A DNA stretch of 64,000 bases from Variovorax sp. PAMC26660 (GCF_014302995.1 NZ_CP060295.1:1-64000), one strand, 5' to 3'; positions 50,248 to 60,528 are shown, numbered from the stretch's first letter. Numbers and translations: made by a program. Notes: generated by a model from the sequence alone, not told the origin.

Positions 50248-50286
50248 GCCGCGCCAGGGAAACCTGCCGCGGCTTTTGTTTTTTCT
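50248..50286 (+). terminator. Rho-independent terminator after rpsU
   Basis: GCCGCG (50248-50253) and CGCGGC (50268-50273) enclose a second stem CAGG/CCTG with a GAAA tetraloop; TTTTGTTTTTTC follows. It separates rpsU from yqeY and probably limits read-through. Confidence 0.85.
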
Positions 50287-50299
50287 GAAAGGTTGCCGA

Positions 50300-50749
50300 A
50301 TGACACTCAAAGAACAGATCACCGAAGACATGAAGACCGCGATGCGGGCCAAGGACTCCGAGCGCCTTGGCACCATCCGTCTGCTGCTGGCCGCACTGAA
50401 GCAAAAGGAAGTCGACGAGCGCATCGAGCTCGATGACGCCATGGTCATCGCCATCGTCGACAAGATGGTCAAGCAGCGCAAGGACTCGATCGCCGCGTTC
50501 ACGACCGGCGGCCGCATCGACCTCGCCGACAAGGAAAGCGCCGAGATCAAGGTGCTCGAGGTCTACCTGCCCCAGCGCATGAGCGCCGAGGAAGTCGCCA
50601 CCGAAGTGAAGGCCATCGTGGCCGAACTGGGCGCCTCAGGCCCCGGCGACATGGGCAAGGTGATGGGCGCGGTCAAGACCCGCCTGGCCGGCAAGGCCGA
50701 CATGGGCCAGGTCAGCGCGGCGGTCAAGGCCGCCTTGTCGGGCGCCTGA
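50300..50749 (+). CDS. yqeY: GatB/YqeY domain-containing protein
   Basis: A 149-residue protein: LKEQITEDMKTAMRAKDSERLGTIRLLLAALKQKEVDER, then the KQRKDSIAAF segment and a GatB-like C-terminal helical domain (PGDMGKVMGAVKTRLAGKADMGQVSAAVKAAL). The YqeY tail resembles the tRNA-binding end of GatB, but its role is not known. The ATG at 50300 has GAAAGG upstream. Its stop overlaps the nudix gene start as TGATG. Confidence 0.92.
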   Translation: MTLKEQITEDMKTAMRAKDSERLGTIRLLLAALKQKEVDERIELDDAMVIAIVDKMVKQRKDSIAAFTTGGRIDLADKESAEIKVLEVYLPQRMSAEEVATEVKAIVAELGASGPGDMGKVMGAVKTRLAGKADMGQVSAAVKAALSGA

Positions 50750-51222
50750 TGAGCGACAGCAGCAACCCCTCGGTCACGATCCCCAAGGCCTGCGCCTGCC
50801 TGGTCGACGCCAGGGGTCGGCTGCTGGTCTTTCGCCATCCCGAAGACGGCAACATGCAGTTGCCAAAGGGCACCATCGAGCCCGGCGAATCGCCCGAGGT
50901 CGCGGTGCGACGCGAGCTGCTCGAGGAATCGGGCATCGACTACACCGGCGAACTGCATTCGCTCGGCACGCTGGACCGCGAATGCGAGGCCGGCGTCGAG
51001 GGCAATACGCACCGCCATCCGCAGCTCTGGCACCTGTTCCTGATGCGCGCCGACCGCGCACTGCCCGAGACCTTCGAGCACATGGCCACTGGCAGCCCCG
51101 AAGAAGAGGGCCTGATGTTCTCTTTCAGCTGGCTCACCGCCAGCGATGCCATCGAGGACTTCGCCCTGCCCTACCGCCAGACCATCGAGCGCGTTCGCGC
51201 CGCGCTGCTGCTCGCCGCCTGA
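50749..51222 (+). CDS. Nudix hydrolase
   Basis: A 157-residue protein with a complete Nudix box GTIEPGESPEVAVRRELLEESGI (split: G-x5-E then REL-x-EE-x-G) at about residues 39-61. Members hydrolyse nucleoside diphosphate derivatives such as ADP-ribose or oxidised nucleotides; the substrate cannot be told from sequence. It is translationally coupled to yqeY and converges on the TauE/SafE gene 19 nt away. Confidence 0.88.
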   Translation: MSDSSNPSVTIPKACACLVDARGRLLVFRHPEDGNMQLPKGTIEPGESPEVAVRRELLEESGIDYTGELHSLGTLDRECEAGVEGNTHRHPQLWHLFLMRADRALPETFEHMATGSPEEEGLMFSFSWLTASDAIEDFALPYRQTIERVRAALLLAA

Positions 51223-51241
51223 GCCGTTTGCCGCCCAGGCC

Positions 51242-51997
51242 TCAGTCCATGGCGCGACCCGCCATGTAAATGCCCAGCAGCGCCAGCCCGATCAGAAAGC
51301 AGCGCCGGAACACCACCACCGACAACCGCTGCCGCAGCCACGTCCCGAGCACCATGCCGACGATGGCCGGCACCAGCATCGCGACCGATCCCCCCACCGC
51401 CGACATCGGATAGCTCCCGTTGCCCGCCAGCCCGATGGCCAGCACCACGGTCGAGGTGGTGAACGAAATCCCCATCGCCTGGATCAGCGAGTCGCGCTGG
51501 AAACCCAGCGCCTGCAGATAAGGCACGGCCGGCACCACGAACACACCGGTCACCGCCGTCACCAGACCCGTCGCGACGCCCACCAACGGCCCCATCCAGC
51601 GCTCATGCGCCGGCGGCAGATGCAGTTGCCGCCCCATCAGTCCCCAGAGCGCATAGGCCACCAGCGCCACACCGAGCGCCACCGAGGCCCAGGCGCCGGC
51701 AGGGACGCCGAGCCACAGCGCGCCACCCAGCGTCCCGAACACGATCCCGACCTGCAGCCCCCCAATGCGGCGCAGCACCGGCATGAAGGTCGCACGCGGC
51801 CCGGTCTGCCAGATGTTCGTGACCAGCGACGGCACGATCAGCAGCGCCGCCGCGCGCACCGGCGGCATCCACAGCGCGAGCAGCGCCATCGACACCGTCG
51901 GCAGCCCCAGCCCGATCACGCCTTTGATCACGCCAGCGAGCAAAAAAACAGCAGCAGCCGCGGCCCAGTGGCTCATCCATTCGTTTGAAATCGTCAT
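51242..51997 (-). CDS. TauE/SafE (TSUP) family permease
   Basis: A 251-residue membrane protein with seven to eight helices in two repeats. The N-terminal repeat has FLLAGVIKGVIGLGLPTVSMALL and the second has ATGLVTAVTGVFVVPAVPYLQALG, the family's glycine-rich signature. TSUP proteins export or import organic sulfur compounds, sulfite or sulfate-related anions. The ATG at 51997 was preferred over 52042. It is divergent from a LysR regulator, which probably controls it. Confidence 0.87.
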   Translation of the reverse strand: MTISNEWMSHWAAAAAVFLLAGVIKGVIGLGLPTVSMALLALWMPPVRAAALLIVPSLVTNIWQTGPRATFMPVLRRIGGLQVGIVFGTLGGALWLGVPAGAWASVALGVALVAYALWGLMGRQLHLPPAHERWMGPLVGVATGLVTAVTGVFVVPAVPYLQALGFQRDSLIQAMGISFTTSTVVLAIGLAGNGSYPMSAVGGSVAMLVPAIVGMVLGTWLRQRLSVVVFRRCFLIGLALLGIYMAGRAMD

Positions 51998-52050
51998 CGT
52001 CGCGAAGTCTGCCGACCGGCGCCGCGCCTGAAAATGCGGCATTCGCGCAG

Positions 52051-52077
52051 CCAGCCTCAGGCACAGACTGAGGCTGG
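52051..52077. promoter_or_regulatory. Perfect inverted repeat between the TSUP and LysR genes
   Basis: CCAGCCTCAG (52051-52060) and CTGAGGCTGG (52068-52077) form a perfect 10-nt inverted repeat with a 7-nt spacer in the 101-nt divergent gap. It is a good candidate operator for the LysR regulator, though the classic T-N11-A form is not exact. No U run follows, so a terminator is less likely. Confidence 0.55.
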
Positions 52078-52098
52078 CGTGCTACCTTGTGATCCATC

Positions 52099-53004
52099 AT
52101 GCGATTCGATCTCACCGACCTGCGCCTCTTCCTCCACGTCGTCGAGGCAGGCAGTCTGACTGCCGGTGCGCAGCGTTCGCACATGACGCTGGCCTCGGCC
52201 AGCCAGCGCGTGCGGGGCATGGAAGACGCGCTCGGCACGCCATTGCTGACCCGCCACGCGCAGGGCGTGCGTCCCACCGAGGCCGGCCGCACGCTGCTGC
52301 ACCATGCGCGCGTCGTGCTGCAGCAGATGGAGCGGCTGCGCGGCGAACTCGGCGAATACGGCCAGGGCCTCAAGGGACACGTGCGCTTCATGTGCGGCAC
52401 CTCGGCGCTGACCGAGCATCTGCCCGAAGTGCTGAGCCGCTTTCTCGCACAACACCCGCGCATCTCGGTCGACCTTGAGGAACGCGCCAGCCCCGACACC
52501 GTGGAAGCGCTGCGCGGCGGCCTGTGCGACATCGGCATCGTCTCGAACGCCATCGACAGCGAAGGCCTCGAATGCCATCCCTTCCGCCGCGACGACCTCG
52601 TGCTCGTGATGCCGCGCGGCCACGCGCTGGCCGGACGCCGCCGCGTGCAACTTTCCGAAGTGGTCGACAGCGAATTCGTGGGCCTTCCCGCCGACAGCGC
52701 ACTGCAGCAGCTCATCACGCAGCATGTCCGCGCGCTCGGCAAGCATCTGGCCTACCGTGTGCGCGTGCGCAACTTCGAGGCTGTGTGCCGCATGGTCGAG
52801 TACGGCATCGGCGTGGGCATCGTGCCGCAGACCGCCGCCGAGCGCTGCGCCCGTTCGATGAAGATCGCGCGGGCCTCCCTCGCCGATGCCTGGGCCGAAC
52901 GCACGCTGATGGCCTGCGTGCGCTCGTCGGAAGACCTGCCGCTCAATGCCCGGCGCATGCTCGAGCATCTGATCGCGCCTCCGGAAGAAGCTACGAAGAA
53001 GTGA
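52099..53004 (+). CDS. LysR-family transcriptional regulator
   Basis: A 301-residue regulator. The N-terminal helix-turn-helix is in LTDLRLFLHVVEAGSLTAGAQRSHMTLASASQRVRGMEDALGTPLLTR, and the remainder is the periplasmic-binding-like effector domain (VRFMCGTSALTEHLPEVLSRFLAQHP). It is divergent from the TauE/SafE permease, a common arrangement for a regulator and its target. Effector unknown. Its end overlaps the epimerase gene by 14 nt. Confidence 0.92.
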   Translation: MRFDLTDLRLFLHVVEAGSLTAGAQRSHMTLASASQRVRGMEDALGTPLLTRHAQGVRPTEAGRTLLHHARVVLQQMERLRGELGEYGQGLKGHVRFMCGTSALTEHLPEVLSRFLAQHPRISVDLEERASPDTVEALRGGLCDIGIVSNAIDSEGLECHPFRRDDLVLVMPRGHALAGRRRVQLSEVVDSEFVGLPADSALQQLITQHVRALGKHLAYRVRVRNFEAVCRMVEYGIGVGIVPQTAAERCARSMKIARASLADAWAERTLMACVRSSEDLPLNARRMLEHLIAPPEEATKK

Positions 53005-53983
53005 CCGGCCGCCCCTGCCGCGCCCGCGCGGCCACGAAGGCATCGAAGGCCTCGCTGCTGGTCTTGCGCGGCACGTAGCCGAAGCGCTCTTTCAGCGCCG
53101 TGTTGAGCAGCACCGGCCGGTAGCGCAAGAAGTCGAGCTGCTCGGGGCCATAGCGGCTCACGCCCAGCGCCGAGCCCACTGACAGCGCCGCCTTCAGCAC
53201 GCCGACCGGCCAGTCGATCGCCCGCTTGCCCAGCCGTTCCGCGATCTCGTGGATGGCCAGCGCGCCATCGCCCGCGAGGTTGTAGCAACCGGCCGGCGCT
53301 CCGCCGAGCGCATGGGCGATGGCGCCCGTCACGTCTTCGTCCCAGATGAACACGAAGGGGCTGGCACAGCCACGTATGGCGATCAGCCGCTTCTTCTCGA
53401 ACAGCGCAGTGATCTGGTTGTCGACACGCTCGCCGAGGATGGTGCCGATGCGCAGCACCGTCTGCGCCAGCGCGGGATGCTGCGCGCGGCACTCGGCCAG
53501 CATCTCTTCCACCTGCCGCTTGTGGTCGGCGTAGGCGAACACCGCGTTGCCCCGCAACGGCTGCGACTCGGTGATCCATGCCGGGTTGTCCGGGTGATAG
53601 CCGTAGGCTGCGCCGCTCGACGACACCACGATGTGTCGCACACCCTGCGCCACGCAAGCATCCAGCACGTTGCGCGTGCCGCCCACGTCGACCGAATGCT
53701 CGAAAGCGCGATTCGATCCCTTGCCGGGCGTGACGATGGAAGCCAGATGCACGACCGTGTCGATGGCGTGCGCGGACAGCGTCCCGGCGATGGCGGGGTC
53801 GCGCACGTCCTGCGCTTGATAGACCACACCCGGCAGCCGCCGCTCGGCCGGCACCTCGCGCACATCGAGCGAAACAAGGGCTTCCAGCATGCCCTGTCCG
53901 GCCAGCGCTACCAGCAGGCCACGCCCAAGGAAACCATCGCCGCCCGTCACAAGCACGCGCCGGGCGAGCAGTCCTTCGCTCAC
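52991..53983 (-). CDS. NAD-dependent epimerase/dehydratase (extended SDR)
   Basis: A 330-residue protein. The nucleotide-binding motif RRVLVTGGDGFLGRGLLVALAG is near the N-terminus, VVSSSGAAYGYHP holds Ser and Tyr contexts, and YADHKRQVEE has Tyr-x3-Lys-like active residues. It resembles UDP-glucose-4-epimerase-like proteins; the substrate is unknown. The GTG start at 53983 overlaps the stop of the symporter gene by 4 nt (GTGA). The frame remains open upstream to 54193 but that is the shadow of the symporter gene. Confidence 0.83.
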   Translation of the reverse strand: MSEGLLARRVLVTGGDGFLGRGLLVALAGQGMLEALVSLDVREVPAERRLPGVVYQAQDVRDPAIAGTLSAHAIDTVVHLASIVTPGKGSNRAFEHSVDVGGTRNVLDACVAQGVRHIVVSSSGAAYGYHPDNPAWITESQPLRGNAVFAYADHKRQVEEMLAECRAQHPALAQTVLRIGTILGERVDNQITALFEKKRLIAIRGCASPFVFIWDEDVTGAIAHALGGAPAGCYNLAGDGALAIHEIAERLGKRAIDWPVGVLKAALSVGSALGVSRYGPEQLDFLRYRPVLLNTALKERFGYVPRKTSSEAFDAFVAARARQGRPVTSS

Positions 53984-54882
53984 TGCACCACCGGCTTGCG
54001 CCGCCACCAGCTCGCGAGCGCCAGGCCCGCAATGATGTCCCAGAAGCCCCACACGCCCGCGACCACGGCCATGCCGCCCAGCCCGCCGAAGAAGCTGAAG
54101 ATCAGCACCAGCCCGAGCCCCGAGTTGCGGATGCCGACCTCTATCGACACCGCGCGCCGGTCGTAGTCGCCCAGCCCCGAGAGCCGCGCGCACAGGTAGC
54201 CCGTGCCGAAGGCCAGCGCGTCGTGGATCACCACCGCCAGCAGCACCAGCCCCACGTAGTCGAGGAAGAAGCGCCAGTTGCCCGCAATGGCGCCGACGAT
54301 GAACACGATCAGCGCAACAAAGCTCACGATGCCCACCGGCTTCTTGATGCGCGCCGTAAGCCCCGGCAGCGTGTGCGCGCAGGCCACGCCCAGCACGAAG
54401 GGAATGCCGATGATCATCACGATGTGGCCCAGCATGTCGAGCGGGTCGAGCGCAATGGTCTTGAGCAGCGCCGACGCCGTCGGATGCATGCCGCCCCAGA
54501 ACGCAAAGTTCAGCGGCATCACCACGATCGAGAGCGCATTCGAGATCGCCGTCATCGACACCGACAGCGCCACGTTGCCGCCCGCGCGGTGCGTGAGGAT
54601 CTGCGAGATGTTCCCCGGCGGGCAGCAGGCCACGAGGATCATGCCCAGCGCGATGCTCGGGGCAGGCTTCAGGATCAGCGTGAGCGCGAAGGTCACGGCC
54701 GGCAGCACGATGAACTGCGCACCGATGCCCACCGCCATCGCGCCCGGCATGCGCGCCACGCGCTTGAAATCGGCGATGCGCGTGTCCAGCGCAATGCCGA
54801 ACATCAGGAAGCCGAGCACCACGTTGAGCAGCACCAGCGACGCGGGGTTGAAGTGGAGGCGGATTTCGTCGACGGGCAGCAT
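53980..54882 (-). CDS. Bile acid:sodium symporter family protein
   Basis: A 300-residue membrane protein with nine to ten helices. CCPPGNISQILTHRAGGNVALSVSMTAISN is the BASS family motif, and VSIEVGIRNSGLGLVLIFSFFGG the second sodium-site motif. Substrates of bacterial members include organic anions; the one here is not known. It is cotranscribed with the epimerase and lies 17 nt after the oxidoreductase fusion gene. Confidence 0.88.
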   Translation of the reverse strand: MLPVDEIRLHFNPASLVLLNVVLGFLMFGIALDTRIADFKRVARMPGAMAVGIGAQFIVLPAVTFALTLILKPAPSIALGMILVACCPPGNISQILTHRAGGNVALSVSMTAISNALSIVVMPLNFAFWGGMHPTASALLKTIALDPLDMLGHIVMIIGIPFVLGVACAHTLPGLTARIKKPVGIVSFVALIVFIVGAIAGNWRFFLDYVGLVLLAVVIHDALAFGTGYLCARLSGLGDYDRRAVSIEVGIRNSGLGLVLIFSFFGGLGGMAVVAGVWGFWDIIAGLALASWWRRKPVVQ

Positions 54883-54899
54883 GGTGGTCGTGGCCTCGT

Positions 54900-57053
54900 T
54901 CAGGGTGAGTCGGCCAGCGCCGCAGCCGCGCTGCGGACCGCCGCGCGGTAAGTGTCCTTGTGCACGTAGTACGCCATGCGTTCGAGCTGCAGGTACTTGA
55001 AGCCGCCCGACAGGTCCGGCGGTGGCCCCAGCACCGCCGCGCGCAGCGCCACTGCCTTCGGCGAGCCCGCCGCCTTCGCGCGGAAGTAGCGCGCCACCAA
55101 CTCAGCCTGCTCGTAACGTCCCTGCCAGCCGATGCCGCTCGCCTCGATCATGCCGAGCACGGCGATGTTCTCGAAGCGCGGCGCGAAGATGTTCAGGTAC
55201 AGGCGCGGCGCCATGCCTTGCCAGTTGAGCAGCTCGCGGTCGATGAATGGGTAGTGCAGCGCATAGCCGGTGGCAGCCAGGATCAGGTCGTAGTCGCGCG
55301 CACTGCCGTCCTTGAAATGCACCGTGTGCCCATCGAGCCTTGCGATGTCGGCGCGCACGCCGATGTCGCCATGGCCCACGTGATGCAGCACCAGCGAATT
55401 CACGATGGGGTGCGACTCGTACATCTTGTAGTCGGGCTTCGGAAAGCCGAAGCGCACCGGGTCGCCGGTGAACCACTTGAGCACGGTCGAATCGATCTTC
55501 TGCTTGAGCCACGGCGGCAGCGGGCGCTTGCCGCCCAGCGTGTCGGCCGGCTTGCCGAACACGTACTTGGGCACGAAGTAGTAGCCGCGCCGCACCGAGA
55601 TGTCGACGCTCTTGGCGTAGTGCACCGCATCGACCGCGATGTCGCAGCCCGAATTGCCGGCGCCGACGATCAGCACGCGCTTGTCCTTGAACAGTTCGGG
55701 GTGCTTGTAGTCGCTGGTGTGCAGCAGTTCACCGTCGAAGCGGCCTTCGAACTGAGGCCGCTTGGGCTCGGCGAGCGTGCCGTTGGCGATCACCACGCCC
55801 TTGTATTCGGCGGTCTCGATCTTGCCGTCGCCCGCATCGATGCTCACGCGCCAGCGCGTGTCGGGCGCATCGCTCACCGGCTCGACGCGCAGCACGCGCG
55901 TGTTGAAGCGGAAGTGCTGGCGCAATGCAAAGTGATCGGCGAAGTCGCTGAAGTATCGGCGCAGCTCGCGGTGGCTCGGGTAGTCGGCCACCGTGTCGGG
56001 CATCGGGTACTCGGCGAACTCGGTGGTGGTCTTGCTGGAGATCAGGTGCGCCGAGTGGTAGACGGTGGAGCGCGGGTTGTCGATGTCCCACAACCCTCCC
56101 ACGTCGCTGTGCGCCTCGAAGCCCTGGAACGGCACGCCGTGCTTTTGCAGGTTGCGCGCGCCGGCCAGGCCGGAGGGGCCGGCGCCGATCAGCGCGATCT
56201 GTTCGTGGGTCGGTGCGGCAGCATCAGACATCAGGGAGGGGGGTTCCTTCGAAGAAAGTCCGGGAATGGCGGTGGCGCCGGCTTCACCCACGCGCGGCTT
56301 GCGCGGCTGGCCGCGCAGCACGCGGTCGTGCAACTTTTCGGGCAGCAGGTCGAGCGCCTTGGAAAGCCAGCCGATGCGGCGCGGCAGCACGATTTTTTCG
56401 CGGCCCGCGCCCACGCCCGCCAGCAACTGGTGCGCCGCGGCTTCGGCTTCGAGCAGGCCCGGCATCGCGAAGCGATTGCCGGCCGTGAGCGCGGTGCGGA
56501 TATAGCCGGGACTGATGGTGTGCACGCTGAGGCCCGTCTCGCGCAGTTCGGCGCGCAGGCTTTCGAGATAACGGATCAGGCCAGCCTTGCTCGCGCAGTA
56601 GGCGCCGTTGCCCGGCATGCCGCGCCAGCCCGCGATGCTGGCCACGCCGACCAGCGCACCGCGCCGCTGCGCGCGCATGGCGCCGACAAAAGGCTGGAAG
56701 GTGGTGGCCGCGCCGAGCAGGTTGATTTCGAGCATGCGGCGGAACACGTCGAGGTCATCGGCCTCTGCCGTGTCGTAGCCGCCTGCGACGCCGGCGTTGG
56801 CAATCACGAGATCGGGCACGCAGAAGCGATTCATCCAGTCAGCGGCCATGACCCGCATCGCGCGCCCATCAGACACATCGGGCGTGTAGACAGCACAGCG
56901 TGCGGGGGCCAATGCAGCCAGCGCCGCAAGCCGCCCCGCATCGAGCCCGACCAATGCCACCTGCGCACCACCGTCGATCAGCTCACGCGCCAACGCCTGA
57001 CCCAGACCACCACAGGCCCCGGTGAGGACGACGTTGCGAAACACAAGGGACAT
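54900..57053 (-). CDS. Fused short-chain dehydrogenase and flavin-containing monooxygenase
   Basis: A single 717-residue open frame. Residues 1-about 265 are a short-chain dehydrogenase: NVVLTGACGGLGQALARELI, catalytic Ser in VGVASIAGW and YCASKAG. From about residue 285 a flavin monooxygenase follows: FAD motif IALIGAGPSGLAGARNLQ, the fingerprint FDGELLHTSDYKHPELF (FxGxxxHxxxY) and a second dinucleotide motif VLIVGAGNSGCD. The two could instead be separate genes if translation restarts at the internal ATG (56231), where no good ribosome site lies close by. The fusion is seen directly; its significance is open. Confidence 0.75.
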   Translation of the reverse strand: MSLVFRNVVLTGACGGLGQALARELIDGGAQVALVGLDAGRLAALAALAPARCAVYTPDVSDGRAMRVMAADWMNRFCVPDLVIANAGVAGGYDTAEADDLDVFRRMLEINLLGAATTFQPFVGAMRAQRRGALVGVASIAGWRGMPGNGAYCASKAGLIRYLESLRAELRETGLSVHTISPGYIRTALTAGNRFAMPGLLEAEAAAHQLLAGVGAGREKIVLPRRIGWLSKALDLLPEKLHDRVLRGQPRKPRVGEAGATAIPGLSSKEPPSLMSDAAAPTHEQIALIGAGPSGLAGARNLQKHGVPFQGFEAHSDVGGLWDIDNPRSTVYHSAHLISSKTTTEFAEYPMPDTVADYPSHRELRRYFSDFADHFALRQHFRFNTRVLRVEPVSDAPDTRWRVSIDAGDGKIETAEYKGVVIANGTLAEPKRPQFEGRFDGELLHTSDYKHPELFKDKRVLIVGAGNSGCDIAVDAVHYAKSVDISVRRGYYFVPKYVFGKPADTLGGKRPLPPWLKQKIDSTVLKWFTGDPVRFGFPKPDYKMYESHPIVNSLVLHHVGHGDIGVRADIARLDGHTVHFKDGSARDYDLILAATGYALHYPFIDRELLNWQGMAPRLYLNIFAPRFENIAVLGMIEASGIGWQGRYEQAELVARYFRAKAAGSPKAVALRAAVLGPPPDLSGGFKYLQLERMAYYVHKDTYRAAVRSAAAALADSP

Positions 57054-57166
57054 GGGCGCGATGGCTCCGGGTGGCAAAACCCGGCCACTGTAGCCGCGCA
57101 TCCGCGCCGCGTCCCCCGGCATTTCCCCTTGCCCGGGGCGCCCATGCTGAAGGGACGCCGAATGAA

Positions 57167-58216
57167 TCAGGCCGGCGAAGGCTCCGGAAACTCGATCTGG
57201 ATCTTCACGTCGGTCGCTCTTCCTGCGGCCGCTTCCTCGAAAGCGCGCACGCCATCGTCGAACGCGAAGGTGCGCGAGATGAAGGGCTTCACATCGACCT
57301 GCCCCGATGCGATGAGCGCCAGCGCGCGCGGGAAGATGTTGGCGTATCGGAACACCGACTCGATGCGAACCTCCTTCGCCTGGATCGCCACGATGTCCAA
57401 AGGCACCTTGCCACCGGGCATGCCCACCAGCACGAGGCAGCCACCGGGGCACAGCAGATCGAAGATGTTGTCGAAGGCGCGTGCGCTGCCGCTGGCCTCG
57501 AAGACCACGTTGGCGCCCCAGCGGTCGGTCAGGGCCTTCACGGTCTCGGCGAGGTTGGCGTCGCGCACGTTCACCGTGGTCACGGCCGGGTTGTCGGCGA
57601 ACAGCGCCAGCTTCTCCGGCACGAGGTCCGCAAGGATCACGCGCGCCGCGCCACCCGCGAGCGCGGCCAACGCGGTCATCGCGCCGATGGTGCCGGCGCC
57701 GATCACGACCGCCACATCGCCCGGCTTCAGCGCCGCCTTCTTCGCAGCCTGCAGGCCGATGGCCAGCGGCTCGACGATGGCGCCTTCGCCAAAGCTCACG
57801 TTGTCAGGCATGCGGAAGGTGAAGGCCGCCGGATGCACCACGAAGGGCGTGAGACAACCATGGATGGGCGGCGTGGCCCAGAAGCGCACGGCAGGGTCGA
57901 GGTTGTAGAGGCCTTCGAGCGTCGCTCGCGAATCCATCTGCGGAATGCCGGGCTCCATGCACACGCGGTCGCCGGCCTTCAGGTGCGTGACCTCGGCGCC
58001 CACTTCCGTCACCACGCCCGAAGCCTCGTGGCCCAGGATCATCGGCGCATCCACGATGTACGGGCCGATGCCGCCGTGCTGGTAGTAGTGAACGTCGCTG
58101 CCGCACACGCCCACGGTGTGCATGCGGATCTTCACGTCGCGCGGGCCCATGTGAAGGGGAACGTCGATGTCGCGCAGCGCAAGCTCGTGCGCCTTTTCCA
58201 GAACCAGTGCTTTCAT
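57167..58216 (-). CDS. Zinc-dependent alcohol dehydrogenase, xylitol/sorbitol dehydrogenase type
   Basis: A 349-residue medium-chain dehydrogenase. The catalytic zinc ligands are in [13 protein letters not shown] and [12 protein letters not shown], and NAD binding is in [19 protein letters not shown]. The loop that usually holds four structural-zinc cysteines reads [19 protein letters not shown] and has none, so only the catalytic zinc is expected. It most resembles xylitol dehydrogenase (polyol to ketose). It is next to a sugar/polyol ABC transporter and shares its direction, separated by 31 nt. Confidence 0.85.
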   Translation of the reverse strand: MKALVLEKAHELALRDIDVPLHMGPRDVKIRMHTVGVCGSDVHYYQHGGIGPYIVDAPMILGHEASGVVTEVGAEVTHLKAGDRVCMEPGIPQMDSRATLEGLYNLDPAVRFWATPPIHGCLTPFVVHPAAFTFRMPDNVSFGEGAIVEPLAIGLQAAKKAALKPGDVAVVIGAGTIGAMTALAALAGGAARVILADLVPEKLALFADNPAVTTVNVRDANLAETVKALTDRWGANVVFEASGSARAFDNIFDLLCPGGCLVLVGMPGGKVPLDIVAIQAKEVRIESVFRYANIFPRALALIASGQVDVKPFISRTFAFDDGVRAFEEAAAGRATDVKIQIEFPEPSPA

Positions 58217-58247
58217 TTCTTATCTTCCTGTAGGAACGTGTGATGTG

Positions 58248-59351
<1,104 letters not shown>

Positions 59352-59383
59352 GTTGTTCTTTATGGGAAAAGAGGTGGTCTGGC

Positions 59384-60229
59384 TCATGCGGCGTCGCGCT
59401 TGCGCTTGAAGGCCGCATTGAGGAAGCCGCTGAGCACGCCGACCATCAGGAGCGGTGGCAGCGACAGCAGGATGACCGAGGCATTCAAGATGCCCCAGGG
59501 CACGTCGCGCCCGAGCTGGCTCAGCTCCGAGGCCACGATGGGCAGCGTCTTGGCGTCTGACGTCGTGAGCATCAGCGCGATGAGGAACTCGTTCCACACC
59601 AGCACGAAGCCGAATGCGATGGCACCAAGCAGCGAGCGCGCGGCAATCGGCAGCGCCACCTTGAAGAAGATCGCGTAGGGCCCGTAGCCGTCGACCCGGC
59701 CCGCTTCTTCGACTTCCTTGGGTACGGCCTTGAAGGCGGGAATGGCGAGCCAGATCACGGTCGAGAGCGTGAGCAGCGTGTAGGTGACGATCAGCGCAAA
59801 GCGCGTGTCGTACAGCTCCAGTTGCAGCCAGATGACCATGAGCGGAATCGCCACCGCCACGGGTGGCAGGAAGCGCATCGACAGCACGAAGAACTGGATG
59901 TCGTTGGCCCAGCGCAGCGGGTAGCGTGCGAGCGCATAGGCGGCGGGCAACCCGAGCAACGCGCCGATGATGACGGCCGAGCCGACCACGATGATCGAGT
60001 TGAGCAGCCCTTGTGCCACCGCCTCGCGGCTCAGCACGTAGATGTAGTTCTCCAACGTCGGCGTGAAGATGAACTTCGGCACGGCGGAGACGATGTCGAC
60101 CCGGTTCTTGAACGAGTTGAGAAAGGTCCAGAGCAAGGGTATCAGCGCGGAGAGCCCGGCGCCGATGAGCACCAGCCGCGCGAGCAGCGTGCCCAGGGGG
60201 AACGGTTTCTTCTTTTGGGATGTCGTCAA
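59384..60229 (-). CDS. Sugar ABC transporter permease (MalG type)
   Basis: A 281-residue permease with six helices. The EAA loop is EVEEAGRVDGYGPYAIFFKVALPIAARSLLG. The likely start is TTG at 60229 (then TTSQKKKPFPLG), with GGTGGAG 7 nt upstream; the frame opens further to 60307 but that part lies in repeat sequence and has no ribosome site. The partner permease is 364 nt upstream, an unusually large gap for such an operon. Confidence 0.87.
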   Translation of the reverse strand: MTTSQKKKPFPLGTLLARLVLIGAGLSALIPLLWTFLNSFKNRVDIVSAVPKFIFTPTLENYIYVLSREAVAQGLLNSIIVVGSAVIIGALLGLPAAYALARYPLRWANDIQFFVLSMRFLPPVAVAIPLMVIWLQLELYDTRFALIVTYTLLTLSTVIWLAIPAFKAVPKEVEEAGRVDGYGPYAIFFKVALPIAARSLLGAIAFGFVLVWNEFLIALMLTTSDAKTLPIVASELSQLGRDVPWGILNASVILLSLPPLLMVGVLSGFLNAAFKRKRDAA

Positions 60230-60294
60230 TTCAGTTCTCCACCTTGGCGGTGTTTGCTGCGCGGTGCTGTTTGAGGGGGTTTTGTTCGGGGCTT

Positions 60295-60386
60295 GTGCGA
60301 ATGACACCAGGTGCTCCCCTCCGCGAATGTCCCCCGCTTCGCTCCTCCTTTATTTCGCTGCGGGGAGCACCTGGCGTCATTCGCAC
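60295..60386. repeat. Structured repeat element, copy A
   Basis: Outer arms of 25 nt (60295-60319 and 60362-60386) are inverted repeats matching at 24 of 25 positions. Between them is a core with CCGCGAATGTCCCCCG (60321-60336) and CTCCTCCTTTATTTCG (from 60342). The same core occurs inverted in copy B, 70 nt away. The outer arms differ in the two copies, so the element looks like a core carrying copy-specific terminal stems. It fills much of the 363-nt gap between the permease genes. Confidence 0.75.
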
Positions 60387-60440
60387 GGGGCACGCCGCTA
60401 TTGATCCAGCGATCAACGATCGCTCCTCATAACGCTCACG

Positions 60441-60528
60441 TCGGCGGTGTGCTCTGCGCAGCGAAATAAAGGAGGAGGGGCGCGCAGCGCCCCGGGGGAC
60501 ATTCGCGGAGCAGAGCACGCCGTCGGCG
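60441..60528. repeat. Structured repeat element, copy B (inverted)
   Basis: Terminal arms GTGCTCTGC (60449-60457) and GCAGAGCAC (60510-60518) enclose the same core as copy A in reverse: CGCAGCGAAATAAAGGAGGAG begins at 60457 and CGGGGGACATTCGCGG is at 60493-60508. A GGCGCGC/GCGCGCC-like stem sits in the middle. Copies A and B could pair with each other over about 20 nt at each end. Confidence 0.72.

Noticed and set aside
60295..60528. Insertion sequence between the permease genes
   Set aside because: No transposase frame is present and the total is under 250 nt; a structured repeat pair fits better.
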